Positions 7,648-14,650 of a stretch of 16,999 nt of DNA are shown piece after piece; the stretch's first letter is position 1, and every line of letters begins with the position of its first letter. Source of the stretch: Candidatus Blautia intestinipullorum (lineage in GTDB: Bacteria > Bacillota > Clostridia > Lachnospirales > Lachnospiraceae); NCBI GenBank assembly GCA_019120475.1, contig DWVA01000156.1:1-16999 (forward strand), written 5' to 3'. The notes under the pieces were generated by a model. The model was not told where the DNA came from, searched no databases, and saw only the letters and a list, made by a program, of their open reading frames with translations. The translations under genes were made by a program, and so were the position numbers.

Positions 7648-8817
7648 TTAATAATATTCGTGATCCACCTGTATAACGGCAAAATATTTACTGCCTGGAA
7701 TTTCGTGGATGCGGTTTTTCAGTTCGTTTACAATCTGATTATCTGTTGTCTTGGTTCCGCTGGGGACAGATACGTCAAAGATCAGATTCGTCCGTGTGGT
7801 TCCTTTGACCATGCGGAAATCATGCATACTGAAGGAAGGGTCGAAATCATGTACGATCTGCTTTACCTTTTCTTTCATTTCCAGAACTTCTGTGTCGTTG
7901 GTGACGATAGGATCCATGTGGATCGTGGCGGAGCAGTGGAGCTTTTCCTGCAGTTCGTGTTCAATATGGTCGATCTGTTCATGGATGGCCTGGATATCCC
8001 CCTGGGCGTCTACTTCGGCATGAAGTGAGATCATCAGCCGTCCGGGACCATAATCATGCACGATCAGGTCGTGGATATCGTAGATCAGCGGATGGGAAAT
8101 GACGATCTCCCGGATTTCCTTTATGAATTCCTTTTTTGGCGGCCGGCCAAGAAGAAGATCCATAGTTTCTTTTAAAGTGGAGCCGCCGGTATAAAGAATG
8201 AAAATTCCTACCAGCACGCCGAACCATCCGTCCAGAAGGAGTCCGGTAAACTGGCTGATCACTGTAGCGGCCAGAACAAGGGCGGTAGATACGGTATCGC
8301 TTAAACTGTCCATAGCGGTCGCCCGCATGGCTGCGCTGTCTATTTTGGCGCTGACGGAGCGGTTGTAGTAAAACATATATAATTTTACCAGAATAGAGGC
8401 GGCGAGAATTCCAAGAATAACCGGGCTGCTGTCAATGGCCTCCGGATGTATGATCTTTTCCACAGAGGATTTGACAAGTTCAAAGCCCATGATCAGGATG
8501 GCCACTGACACCAGAAGTCCGGAAATATATTCCATCCGTCCATGGCCGAAGGGATGCTCCGGATCAGGCTTCTGACCGGAAATCCGGAAACCGATCAGGG
8601 TTATGATAGAGGATCCGGCGTCAGACAGGTTATTGAAGGCATCTGCAGTAATGGCAATGGAGTGGCTCAGAGTGCCGGCGATCCATTTTCCAAGAAAAAG
8701 CAGAAGGTTCAGGCCGATTCCCACAGCCCCGCAGAGCGTGCCGTATGCCTGACGCACCTGAGGGGATGAATAATTCCGGCGGTTTTTAATAAATATAGCA
8801 GATAACAAATGAATCAT
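7648..8817 (-). CDS. Cation diffusion facilitator family metal exporter, possibly manganese type
   Basis: Proton-coupled divalent metal exporter of the CDF family in the cytoplasmic membrane. The 389 residues have about six membrane segments between 27 and 210, followed by a cytoplasmic metal-binding domain (about 228-305). A further C-terminal part (308-389) makes it longer than the roughly 300-residue CDFs such as FieF. The transport site reads N62-x3-D66 in AFNNLSDAGSS (TM2) and D170-x3-D174 in AMDSLSDTVST (TM5). Zinc exporters usually have H-x3-D; N/D-x3-D with D-x3-D, together with the extended tail, resembles MntE-like manganese exporters, so manganese is my inferred substrate. On the minus strand AGGGAG (8826-8831) lies eight bases before the ATG. 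It stands alone between two opposite-strand operons. Family assignment is firm; metal specificity is not. Confidence 0.92.
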   Translation of the reverse strand: MIHLLSAIFIKNRRNYSSPQVRQAYGTLCGAVGIGLNLLLFLGKWIAGTLSHSIAITADAFNNLSDAGSSIITLIGFRISGQKPDPEHPFGHGRMEYISGLLVSVAILIMGFELVKSSVEKIIHPEAIDSSPVILGILAASILVKLYMFYYNRSVSAKIDSAAMRATAMDSLSDTVSTALVLAATVISQFTGLLLDGWFGVLVGIFILYTGGSTLKETMDLLLGRPPKKEFIKEIREIVISHPLIYDIHDLIVHDYGPGRLMISLHAEVDAQGDIQAIHEQIDHIEHELQEKLHCSATIHMDPIVTNDTEVLEMKEKVKQIVHDFDPSFSMHDFRMVKGTTRTNLIFDVSVPSGTKTTDNQIVNELKNRIHEIPGSKYFAVIQVDHEYY

Positions 8818-8865
8818 AATTACATCTCCCTGTATAATATCATTCCTTCGATATTAGCACATTCT

Positions 8866-8893
8866 ATTATAAAATTCCAGAAATATTTACAAA
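8866..8893 (-). promoter_or_regulatory. Candidate sigma-A promoter for the cation exporter gene
   Basis: On the minus strand, TATAAT (plus positions 8866-8871) is preceded 16 bases upstream by TTTGTA (plus 8888-8893). It lies about 50 bases before the start codon. The -10 is perfect and the -35 is weak. The -35 overlaps that of the divergent promoter. Confidence 0.5.
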
Positions 8894-8914
8894 CTAAAAA
8901 GAAAATGATATATT
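8886..8914 (+). promoter_or_regulatory. Candidate sigma-A promoter for the phosphorelay operon
   Basis: TTTACA (8886-8891) and TATATT (8909-8914) are separated by 17 bases, about 120 bases before the response-regulator start. The -10 lies inside the motif AAATGATATATTTC (8903-8916), which recurs at 13139-13152. The rest of the leader (8915-9036) is AT-rich with only a small hairpin, GATATT/AATATC (8945-8962). I recognise no riboswitch in it. Confidence 0.55.
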
Positions 8915-8916
8915 TC
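8903..8916. repeat. Shared 14-base motif, copy 1 (upstream of the HD-GYP operon)
   Basis: AAATGATATATTTC is identical to 13139-13152. Similarity extends rightwards (roughly CAG-TATAGGAA here, AG-ATAAGGAA in copy 2). It is an imperfect palindrome and overlaps the predicted -10. Confidence 0.6.
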
Positions 8917-9036
8917 CAGTATAGGAACAAAGTTTTTTGTGAAAGATATTATGCAGAATATCATGTACAACTATCTGGATCTCAGCTCATTTTGTGCGGA
9001 AAAAAGCTGTGGAAACAGAAACAGGGGAGGAATTGA

Positions 9037-10143
9037 ATGGTAAATATCGAAGAACAAAGCTTAGTTATTGCAGATACAATTCTGATCGTAGATGACAGTG
9101 AGCTGAACAGAGTGATATTGAAAGAAATCTTTAAGGATACATATTCCATAGAGGAGGCGGAAAACGGGCAGCAATGCTTGGAAAAACTCATTCAGAAGAA
9201 AGAACATATATGTGCTGTCCTCCTGGATGTGATGATGCCGGTCATGGATGGGATGGAGCTGTTAAGGCGACTCAAAAAAGACACGGATATCCTGGATACG
9301 ATACCAGTATTTCTGATCACTGCCGAGGCTGGTGAACAGGTGATCAAGGAGGGGTATCAGTTAGGCGTTATGGATGTGATCGAAAAGCCAGTGGTGCCTT
9401 ATGTAGTGAAGCGAAGGGTGGATTCAGTAGTAGAATTGTTTCTTTCCAGACGCAAATTAAGCCGTCTGGCAGAATACCAAAAGCAGGAACTGATCAATAA
9501 AGAACTGGAAATCATGGACCTGAATAAGGGAATGATAGAGGCACTGGCAACTGCTATTGAATTCCGGAGCGGAGAATCAGGAGACCATGTGCAGCGGATC
9601 AGCGGGATCACAGAATATCTCCTGGGAAATACATCGATAGGGAAGGGATTTTCCAGGGAGGATATCCGCCTGATCTCTATGGCGGCTATCATGCACGATG
9701 TAGGAAAGATCGCGATTTCAGATATGATCCTGAATAAACCCGGCAGGCTTACTGCGGAAGAATTTGATATTATGAAAACCCATACTCTTCAGGGCGCGCA
9801 GCTATTGGAACAGATTCCCCAGTTAAGAAAACATGCGGTTTTCCACTATGCGTACGATATTGCACGTTATCATCACGAGCGCTGGAACGGAAAGGGATAT
9901 CCGGACGGTCTGAAAGGAAACGAAATACCCATATGGGTGCAGGTGGTTTCTATCGCGGACGTATATGACGCACTGGTGAGCAAACGTGTTTATAAGTCTG
10001 CCTATAGCTATGATGAAGCCCGTAAAATGATCGAAGAAGGACAATGCGGGGAATTTAATCCAAAGCTTTTGGAGGCATTTGTAAAAGCAGAAAAGGAACT
10101 GCGAAAATTATATTATAATACACAGGAGAAAAAAAATGAATGA
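9037..10143 (+). CDS. Response regulator with receiver and HD-GYP domains (predicted c-di-GMP phosphodiesterase)
   Basis: Cytoplasmic two-domain output protein. The receiver (about 14-135) has acidic pair D19/D20, phospho-acceptor D64 in LLDVMMP and conserved K117 in EKP. A helical linker (about 135-165) leads to the HD-GYP domain (about 165-350). This contains the HD pair H220/D221 in MHDVGKIAI, the HHE run at 279-281 and an intact GYP signature at 287-289 within RWNGKGYPDG. The family hydrolyses cyclic di-GMP; all signature residues are present, so activity is expected, controlled by phosphorylation at D64. The ATG at 9037 follows a strong GGGGAGG. The last eight bases overlap the Hpt gene, which with the kinase behind it makes this the likely terminal acceptor of the relay. 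Which process the c-di-GMP change controls cannot be read from this window. Confidence 0.93.
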   Translation: MVNIEEQSLVIADTILIVDDSELNRVILKEIFKDTYSIEEAENGQQCLEKLIQKKEHICAVLLDVMMPVMDGMELLRRLKKDTDILDTIPVFLITAEAGEQVIKEGYQLGVMDVIEKPVVPYVVKRRVDSVVELFLSRRKLSRLAEYQKQELINKELEIMDLNKGMIEALATAIEFRSGESGDHVQRISGITEYLLGNTSIGKGFSREDIRLISMAAIMHDVGKIAISDMILNKPGRLTAEEFDIMKTHTLQGAQLLEQIPQLRKHAVFHYAYDIARYHHERWNGKGYPDGLKGNEIPIWVQVVSIADVYDALVSKRVYKSAYSYDEARKMIEEGQCGEFNPKLLEAFVKAEKELRKLYYNTQEKKNE

Positions 10144-10495
10144 AAAACTAAAAGAACAACTGAGGCAGGCGGGAGTCGATGTGGAAAAGGCTGTAGAACG
10201 TTTTATGGGAAACGAAGATCTTTACTGGAAATTTGCGCTCAGATTTTTGGAAGATAAGAATACGCAGATGCTTTCGGAAGCTTTAGAAAAACAAGATGTA
10301 AAAGAAGCCTTTGCAGCAGCGCATAATCTGAAAGGAGTATGCGGAAATCTGTCATTTATGTATCTGTATGAAATTGCCGGGAATATGACGGAAGATCTTA
10401 GAAACGGCTGTCTGGAGAAAGCTGAATTAAAATTTCCCGAATTTCAAAAGAACTATCAGGAATTAATGGGAATTCTCGAGGAGTACGGGAAATGA
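10136..10495 (+). CDS. Stand-alone Hpt (histidine phosphotransfer) protein
   Basis: Small helical protein of 119 residues, almost entirely one Hpt domain. The phosphorylatable histidine is H63 in AAHNLKGVCGNL (61-72), matching the A-H-x-L-K-G consensus. Such proteins carry phosphoryl groups between a hybrid kinase receiver and a second receiver. It overlaps the response-regulator gene by eight bases and the kinase gene by four (ATGA), with AGGAG (10124-10128) seven bases before its ATG, so the three proteins are probably made in step. A free Hpt between exactly these partners strongly suggests it relays phosphate from the kinase receiver (D783) to D64 of the HD-GYP protein. Confidence 0.92.
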   Translation: MNEKLKEQLRQAGVDVEKAVERFMGNEDLYWKFALRFLEDKNTQMLSEALEKQDVKEAFAAAHNLKGVCGNLSFMYLYEIAGNMTEDLRNGCLEKAELKFPEFQKNYQELMGILEEYGK

Positions 10496-13065
10496 AAATG
10501 GGTAATGTAAAACGGAACGGTGTTTTCCGAAAAATTACAAAAAGAGCAGTCGGTTGGTGGGCAATAGTGGCAATGGCTTTGTGCAGTGTGGCGGTAGTCC
10601 GGGGAGTCCTGCTGGCAAACGCGCAGAAAATGGGAAATGAGCTGGCTCACAGCTATTCCGTGGAGAACACAAAGAGTATAGTGGCTTATAAAGCAATGCT
10701 GCGGTTAAGCGCCGGATATATCGATGAGCAGCTTCAAAGCAGCGGGGATTCGGAGACATGGATCAAAGCCTTTCTGAAGAGTATTACAGATATTATGGGA
10801 GAAGGTACAATCGATCCTTATGCGGTCATTGATGGGAAAATTGTTGCCGCAAATCCATGGGAAGGTGATGCGGATTATGATATTGACAGTTCAAAATGGT
10901 ATAAAAAAGCAATAGAAGCGGATGGAGAGGTGATTTTTACAGATGGGTATCAGGATGCGATCTCTGGAAAAGTGGTGATCACTCTTGCTCAGGAATGTAA
11001 GAGTTCCGGGGATGTTGTGGCGTTTGATATTTTTCCAGAACAGTTTCGTGTGGAAAAAGAGAGCAGCCGTCTTCCGAAAGGAAGTTCCTTCTTTCTGTGT
11101 GATTCCTCTGGAAATCTCCTTTATTCTGAAAGTCATCTGGATATTTCCAGAGAACAGATGCAGAACTATATAGATATGTTGATTTCAAAAATTCAAGATG
11201 GCTCTTTTGAAAGTTCCAGAGCGTATGTCCACAATCCCCGGGATGAAAAAAGAGCTGCCTATTATGACGTGGCGGAAAACGGATGGATCTCCATCGTAAC
11301 GATTCCCTATAGTTCTCTTTTAGGCGGCGTTCAGACGATATCAATATGGTATATTGCTATCTTACTGGTATTTCTTGTGGTCTTTGTAGTCATGACTATC
11401 AGGGAAGAAAAAATGAACAAAAGCTTCCGCAGAACAAATGAAACGGTGCGCGTATTGGGAAATTCTTTTTATGCCCTTTATCGTGTGGATTTTTCCGGGG
11501 GAACCTATGACATGATCAAGGGTTCTGATTATGTACGAAGCAAGATACCGCCTCAGGGGAAGTATGAACTTCTGATGAATACCATGGGAGAGCTGATGAA
11601 ACCAGACGTATTTGAGGATTTCAGGAAAAGTTTTTCTGTAGAAAATATCAGAGGACTTGTTGCAAGGAGAGTCCGGGATTACGGAGGCGACTTTCAGCGT
11701 GTTTTTGACGGAGCTTATCGATGGGTAAATGTACGTCTGCTTTTCGATGAGTCGCTGAATCCAGATGAAGCGGTATTATGTTTCCGGGAAGTAGACGAAG
11801 AAAAAAAAGAACAGCTTGGACAAATACAGCTCTTAAAAGAATCTCTGAGAGCGGCACAGGAAAGTGAAGAGTCCAAGAATTCCTTCTTTTCCAATATGTC
11901 TCATGATATGAGAACACCGCTGAACGCTATTATCGGTCTGTCAGAGCTGGCGGAAAAACATCTGCAGGAACCGGAAAAAATAAGCGGATATTTAGAAAAA
12001 ATCGGATATTCCAGTAAACAGCTCTTGGGACTTATCAATGATATCCTTGAAATCTCTAAAATGGAAAAAGGGAAGATCACTTTGGACAGCCGCCATTTTA
12101 ACCTGAAAAAGTGTATTGAGGCATGTACAGAAATGGTGCGCCCACAGATTGAAAAGGACGAAAAAAATTTTTCGTTGAAATTTGAATTGAAAAATGAAGA
12201 AGTATATGGGGATTCTTTCCGGGTTACGCAGATCCTCAGCAATCTGCTCTCCAATGCGGTAAAGTTTACTTCAAAGGGAGACAGTATCTCTCTTAGCGTT
12301 ACAGAGATTCAGGGAAAAGAGTTTGTAAAATATAAAATCGTAATTAAAGATACCGGGGCGGGAATGTCAAAAGATTTTCTTGATAAAATCTTTATACCTT
12401 ATGAGCGGGAAGTTCGTTTTGGAGCAAAAAATGTATCCGGCACCGGACTGGGGATGCCTATTGTAAAAAACATTCTGTCCCAGATGAACGGAAAAATTTC
12501 GGTAGACAGTGAACTGGGAAAAGGAAGTACCTTTACGGTGATCCTGCCGTTCCGAAAAATGGAGATGGAAGAGAAAAAATCAAACATGGCAACCGGAGAA
12601 ACTGATACAGAGAAGGCGGCTGTGGATGACAAAACGGAAAATCCTGAAAAGAGATCTTCAGAGAATTTCCTGGATGGCAAAAAAATTTTGTTGGCAGAGG
12701 ACAATGAGATAAATATGGAAATTGCCTTCGAGCTTTTATCGATGTATGGAGCCCAGGTAGTGAAAGCGTGGAATGGACGGGAAGCAGTAGAGCTTTTTGA
12801 AAAATCCGGGGAGTTTGAATTTGATGTAATCCTCATGGATATGCAGATGCCTGAGATGGATGGATGCGAAGCTTCGCGGACTATACGGAAGATGAAAAGG
12901 AAGGACGCAAAAAGTGTTCCTATCCTTGCAGTGACAGCTAATGCCTTTGCAGAGGATCTGTCAGCAACTTCGGCAGCAGGGATGAATGCTCATATTTCTA
13001 AACCTATTGATTTCCATTTGCTGTGCAGAACTTTGAAGGAAGTGATGCATCTGGCGCAAGAGTGA
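10492..13065 (+). CDS. Membrane hybrid sensor histidine kinase with C-terminal receiver
   Basis: An 857-residue sensor kinase. TM1 is about 20-43, then an extracellular domain of some 235 residues (about 44-280) whose layout, including the closing GWISIVTIPYSSLL, resembles a double Cache ligand sensor. TM2 is about 283-303. A cytoplasmic segment (about 315-435) looks PAS-like but I cannot assign it firmly. HisKA has H471 in SHDMRTPLNAI, and the ATPase domain has N-box NLLSNAVKFT (584-593), G1 DTGAGM (620-625) and G2 GTGLGM (650-655). After a charged low-complexity linker (about 690-725) comes a receiver with E736/D737, phospho-acceptor D783 in LMDMQMPEMDG and K837. All catalytic residues are present. 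The ATG at 10492 overlaps the Hpt stop and has GAGGAG eight bases upstream; the ATG at 10498 is less well placed. The ligand is unknown. Confidence 0.94.
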   Translation: MKMGNVKRNGVFRKITKRAVGWWAIVAMALCSVAVVRGVLLANAQKMGNELAHSYSVENTKSIVAYKAMLRLSAGYIDEQLQSSGDSETWIKAFLKSITDIMGEGTIDPYAVIDGKIVAANPWEGDADYDIDSSKWYKKAIEADGEVIFTDGYQDAISGKVVITLAQECKSSGDVVAFDIFPEQFRVEKESSRLPKGSSFFLCDSSGNLLYSESHLDISREQMQNYIDMLISKIQDGSFESSRAYVHNPRDEKRAAYYDVAENGWISIVTIPYSSLLGGVQTISIWYIAILLVFLVVFVVMTIREEKMNKSFRRTNETVRVLGNSFYALYRVDFSGGTYDMIKGSDYVRSKIPPQGKYELLMNTMGELMKPDVFEDFRKSFSVENIRGLVARRVRDYGGDFQRVFDGAYRWVNVRLLFDESLNPDEAVLCFREVDEEKKEQLGQIQLLKESLRAAQESEESKNSFFSNMSHDMRTPLNAIIGLSELAEKHLQEPEKISGYLEKIGYSSKQLLGLINDILEISKMEKGKITLDSRHFNLKKCIEACTEMVRPQIEKDEKNFSLKFELKNEEVYGDSFRVTQILSNLLSNAVKFTSKGDSISLSVTEIQGKEFVKYKIVIKDTGAGMSKDFLDKIFIPYEREVRFGAKNVSGTGLGMPIVKNILSQMNGKISVDSELGKGSTFTVILPFRKMEMEEKKSNMATGETDTEKAAVDDKTENPEKRSSENFLDGKKILLAEDNEINMEIAFELLSMYGAQVVKAWNGREAVELFEKSGEFEFDVILMDMQMPEMDGCEASRTIRKMKRKDAKSVPILAVTANAFAEDLSATSAAGMNAHISKPIDFHLLCRTLKEVMHLAQE

Positions 13066-13138
13066 TGTTTTTGCTGCTATCATGCCTGCAGCAGATCCAC
13101 ACTGACTTTTACCTGGAAGAAAGGTACGTATGAAAAGG

Positions 13139-13152
13139 AAATGATATATTTC
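13139..13152. repeat. Shared 14-base motif, copy 2 (upstream of the NYN-LOTUS gene)
   Basis: Identical to 8903-8916. With the preceding G (13138) it forms the palindrome GAAAT-GATAT-ATTTC. It lies about 42 bases before the NYN gene start. TATATT (13145-13150) could be a -10, but AGGTAC at the matching -35 position is poor, so it may be a regulator site rather than a promoter. Confidence 0.55.
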
Positions 13153-13193
13153 AGATAAGGAAGGTAAACAGAAGACTTGATCGGGGGAAATAT

Positions 13194-13958
13194 ATGAAGA
13201 ATCTTGAAAGTATAGTAATGCTGATCGACGCGGATAATACGCAGCTTTCAAAGCTGGAAGCAGTTATACAGGAAATCTCCGCCAAGGGACGTATTGTAGT
13301 AAAAAGAGCATATGGAAACTGGCGGAAGGAAACCCTGAAAAACTGGGAGGAGGAACTGAAACGTCTGGCGATCAAAGCAGAGCAGCAGTTTGATTATGTA
13401 TCCGGAAAAAATGCGACGGATATGGCTCTTGTGATCGACACGCTTGATCTGCTGCACAGAGGGCTGTATGACGCCTTTGTGATCGTTGCCAGCGACAGCG
13501 ATTATACGCCTCTTGCCATCAAACTTCATGAGTCCGGCGTTTACGTTATGGGAGTAGGAGAAAAAACAACTCCGGTGGCGTTCCGAAACGCCTGCGATGA
13601 ATTTGTATTCCTGGAGAATCTGAACAAGACAACGGACAGCCATCAGACGAAGGCAGCAGGAAAAAACAGCGGAAAAAAGGAGACGGAGATAGCGGAGACA
13701 GAGGAACCCCAGGGAGATGAAATGAGAGAGATCCATAAGCTGTTAAGGATCGCCTGGGATAAATATCAGGAAAATGACGGATATGTAAACGTCAGTTCGG
13801 CCGGACAGTATATCAAGCGCGCAAAACCTGATTTTGACGCAAGAACTTATGGCTTTTCCAAGCTTCCGGATCTTATAGAAGCGTTTCCGCGAAAATATTC
13901 GATAAAGCGTTATAAAGGAAAGGGCACAGTGACGATCATTGCTTATAAATGTCAGTAA
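13194..13958 (+). CDS. NYN (PIN-like nuclease) domain protein with C-terminal LOTUS/OST-HTH domain
   Basis: A 254-residue cytoplasmic protein of the LabA/DUF88 type. The NYN domain (about 5-142) keeps the PIN-like acidic residues: D12 and D14-N15 in LIDADN, D76 in ATDMALVIDTLD, and D101/D103 in ASDSDYTPL, so it could be a metal-dependent RNase. A lysine/glutamate-rich linker (about 145-175) leads to a LOTUS/OST-HTH domain (about 176-253) with GYVNVSSAGQYIKR and YGFSKLPDLIEA; such domains bind RNA. The ATG at 13194 follows GGGGGAAA. It is 128 bases downstream of the kinase gene with no terminator seen between, so read-through from the phosphorelay operon is possible. The domain calls are firm. 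Substrate and role are unknown, and nuclease activity is inferred from retained acidic residues. Confidence 0.88.
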   Translation: MKNLESIVMLIDADNTQLSKLEAVIQEISAKGRIVVKRAYGNWRKETLKNWEEELKRLAIKAEQQFDYVSGKNATDMALVIDTLDLLHRGLYDAFVIVASDSDYTPLAIKLHESGVYVMGVGEKTTPVAFRNACDEFVFLENLNKTTDSHQTKAAGKNSGKKETEIAETEEPQGDEMREIHKLLRIAWDKYQENDGYVNVSSAGQYIKRAKPDFDARTYGFSKLPDLIEAFPRKYSIKRYKGKGTVTIIAYKCQ

Positions 13959-13965
13959 CTTTCAT

Positions 13966-13984
13966 CTGCGTATTTTAGACGCAG
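13966..13984 (+). other. Small hairpin after the NYN-LOTUS gene
   Basis: CTGCGT (13966-13971) pairs with ACGCAG (13979-13984) around a seven-base loop, just after the NYN stop. No T-run follows, so any terminator function would be weak. Confidence 0.3.
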
Positions 13985-13996
13985 GAACGGAAATTG

Positions 13997-14026
13997 TTGG
14001 CATAAAAAGAAATACAGTGCTATAAT
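13997..14026 (+). promoter_or_regulatory. Predicted sigma-A promoter of the small cysteine protein gene
   Basis: TTGGCA (13997-14002) and a perfect TATAAT (14021-14026) are 18 bases apart. The -10 ends 26 bases before the ATG, giving a short leader that contains AAGGAGG (14038-14044). Confidence 0.75.
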
Positions 14027-14052
14027 TGAAAGAAAACAAGGAGGTATGAAAC

Positions 14053-14415
14053 ATGACAAAAGAAGTACAGCAGTATGTGATCGAAAAATCAAAAGAACTT
14101 ATGGCTGCCGCTTCTTGCTGCCAGGAAGCCAAAGACGCCGCTCAGAAATGGATCGATTCTGTGGGAACAGAGAATGAGGCGGAAGAAACAAAGAAGTATA
14201 TCGAAGAGCTGGAAGCGGATATTGTTACTGTGGACGGCCTGATCAGTTTTGCAGAATCCGAAATGGGCGCGAAAGTGTTCGGCGGAGAAGAGCAGGCAAA
14301 AGGTGTGGCTGCTCACGGAAGAGAGATCAAGGCTGCCGGAGCGAAATACTGTGACTGTCCGGCCTGCGCTGCAGTGGAATCGATCCTTGCAAAGAAAGAA
14401 GAAATGCTGGGATAA
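14053..14415 (+). CDS. Small conserved protein with CDCPAC motif (often labelled 'Hsp90-like'; function unknown)
   Basis: An acidic, helix-rich 120-residue protein with no signal peptide or membrane segment. It resembles a small Clostridia family that databases often label 'molecular chaperone Hsp90'; I see none of the Hsp90 ATPase motifs, so that label should not be trusted. Visible landmarks are a CC pair (C22/C23), the central AEETKKYIEELEADIVTVDG (44-62 region) and a C-terminal YCDCPAC (C100, C102, C105) that could bind a metal or act in redox chemistry. The ATG is preceded by AAGGAGG at an eight-base spacing, an excellent site, and by a good promoter. It is followed by a strong hairpin, so it is a monocistronic gene that may be highly expressed. 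The function is not known to me. Confidence 0.8.
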   Translation: MTKEVQQYVIEKSKELMAAASCCQEAKDAAQKWIDSVGTENEAEETKKYIEELEADIVTVDGLISFAESEMGAKVFGGEEQAKGVAAHGREIKAAGAKYCDCPACAAVESILAKKEEMLG

Positions 14416-14463
14416 GCACAGAGGAAATATTCCGCTTCGGACCAAAAGTCTGAAAAGAGATAA

Positions 14464-14542
14464 GATATGATTTCTGATCAGGTATACTGCCGGGATCAGC
14501 GAAGAAAAGCGCGCTGATCCCGGCAGTTTCTTAAATCATATC
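14464..14542. repeat. Outer inverted repeat enclosing the terminator hairpin
   Basis: GATATGATTT (14464-14473) is the exact reverse complement of AAATCATATC (14533-14542). The two flank the 16-base stem symmetrically, giving a nested dyad of nearly 80 bases. Confidence 0.6.
14486..14531 (+). terminator. Strong hairpin terminator after the small cysteine protein gene
   Basis: ACTGCCGGGATCAGCG (14486-14501) and CGCTGATCCCGGCAGT (14512-14527) are perfect 16-base complements around a ten-base loop, followed by an imperfect T-stretch (TTTCTT). The T-tract is short, but the stem is very stable. Confidence 0.75.
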
Positions 14543-14549
14543 GGATGAG

Positions 14550-14650
14550 GCGCTTGAACAAAGAAATTACTCGGTTTGGAGCGAGTTGCCTTTGTCTACG
14601 AACGCTAGCATCCATGTGCGGGAAGGAAAATGTCCTTTCGTACACAGATA
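14550..14650. repeat. Structured intergenic element, probable dispersed repeat
   Basis: Two hairpins are visible. The first pairs ACAAAG (14558-14563) with CTTTGT (14590-14595) and ACTCG (14569-14573) with CGAGT (14582-14586). The second pairs TGTG-GGAAGGA (14615-14627) with TCCTTTC-CACA (14633-14646). The stretch is open in the frame of the following MATE gene, giving a peptide that includes WSELPLSTNASIHVREG. I recall near-identical spurious peptides from other Lachnospiraceae, which suggests a repeat family, but this is from memory and untested. The 14416-14681 gap otherwise holds only the terminator and its outer dyad; I see no convincing promoter for the MATE gene. Confidence 0.45.

Noticed and set aside
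8818..9036. Possible c-di-GMP or manganese (yybP-ykoY) riboswitch in the divergent intergenic region
   Set aside because: I could not match the conserved cores of either class on either strand; the region is AT-rich with only small hairpins.
13066..13193. TGCTGC...GCAGCA hairpin near 13071-13100 as a terminator for the kinase gene
   Set aside because: Only six base pairs with a ten-base loop and no T-run after it on either strand.
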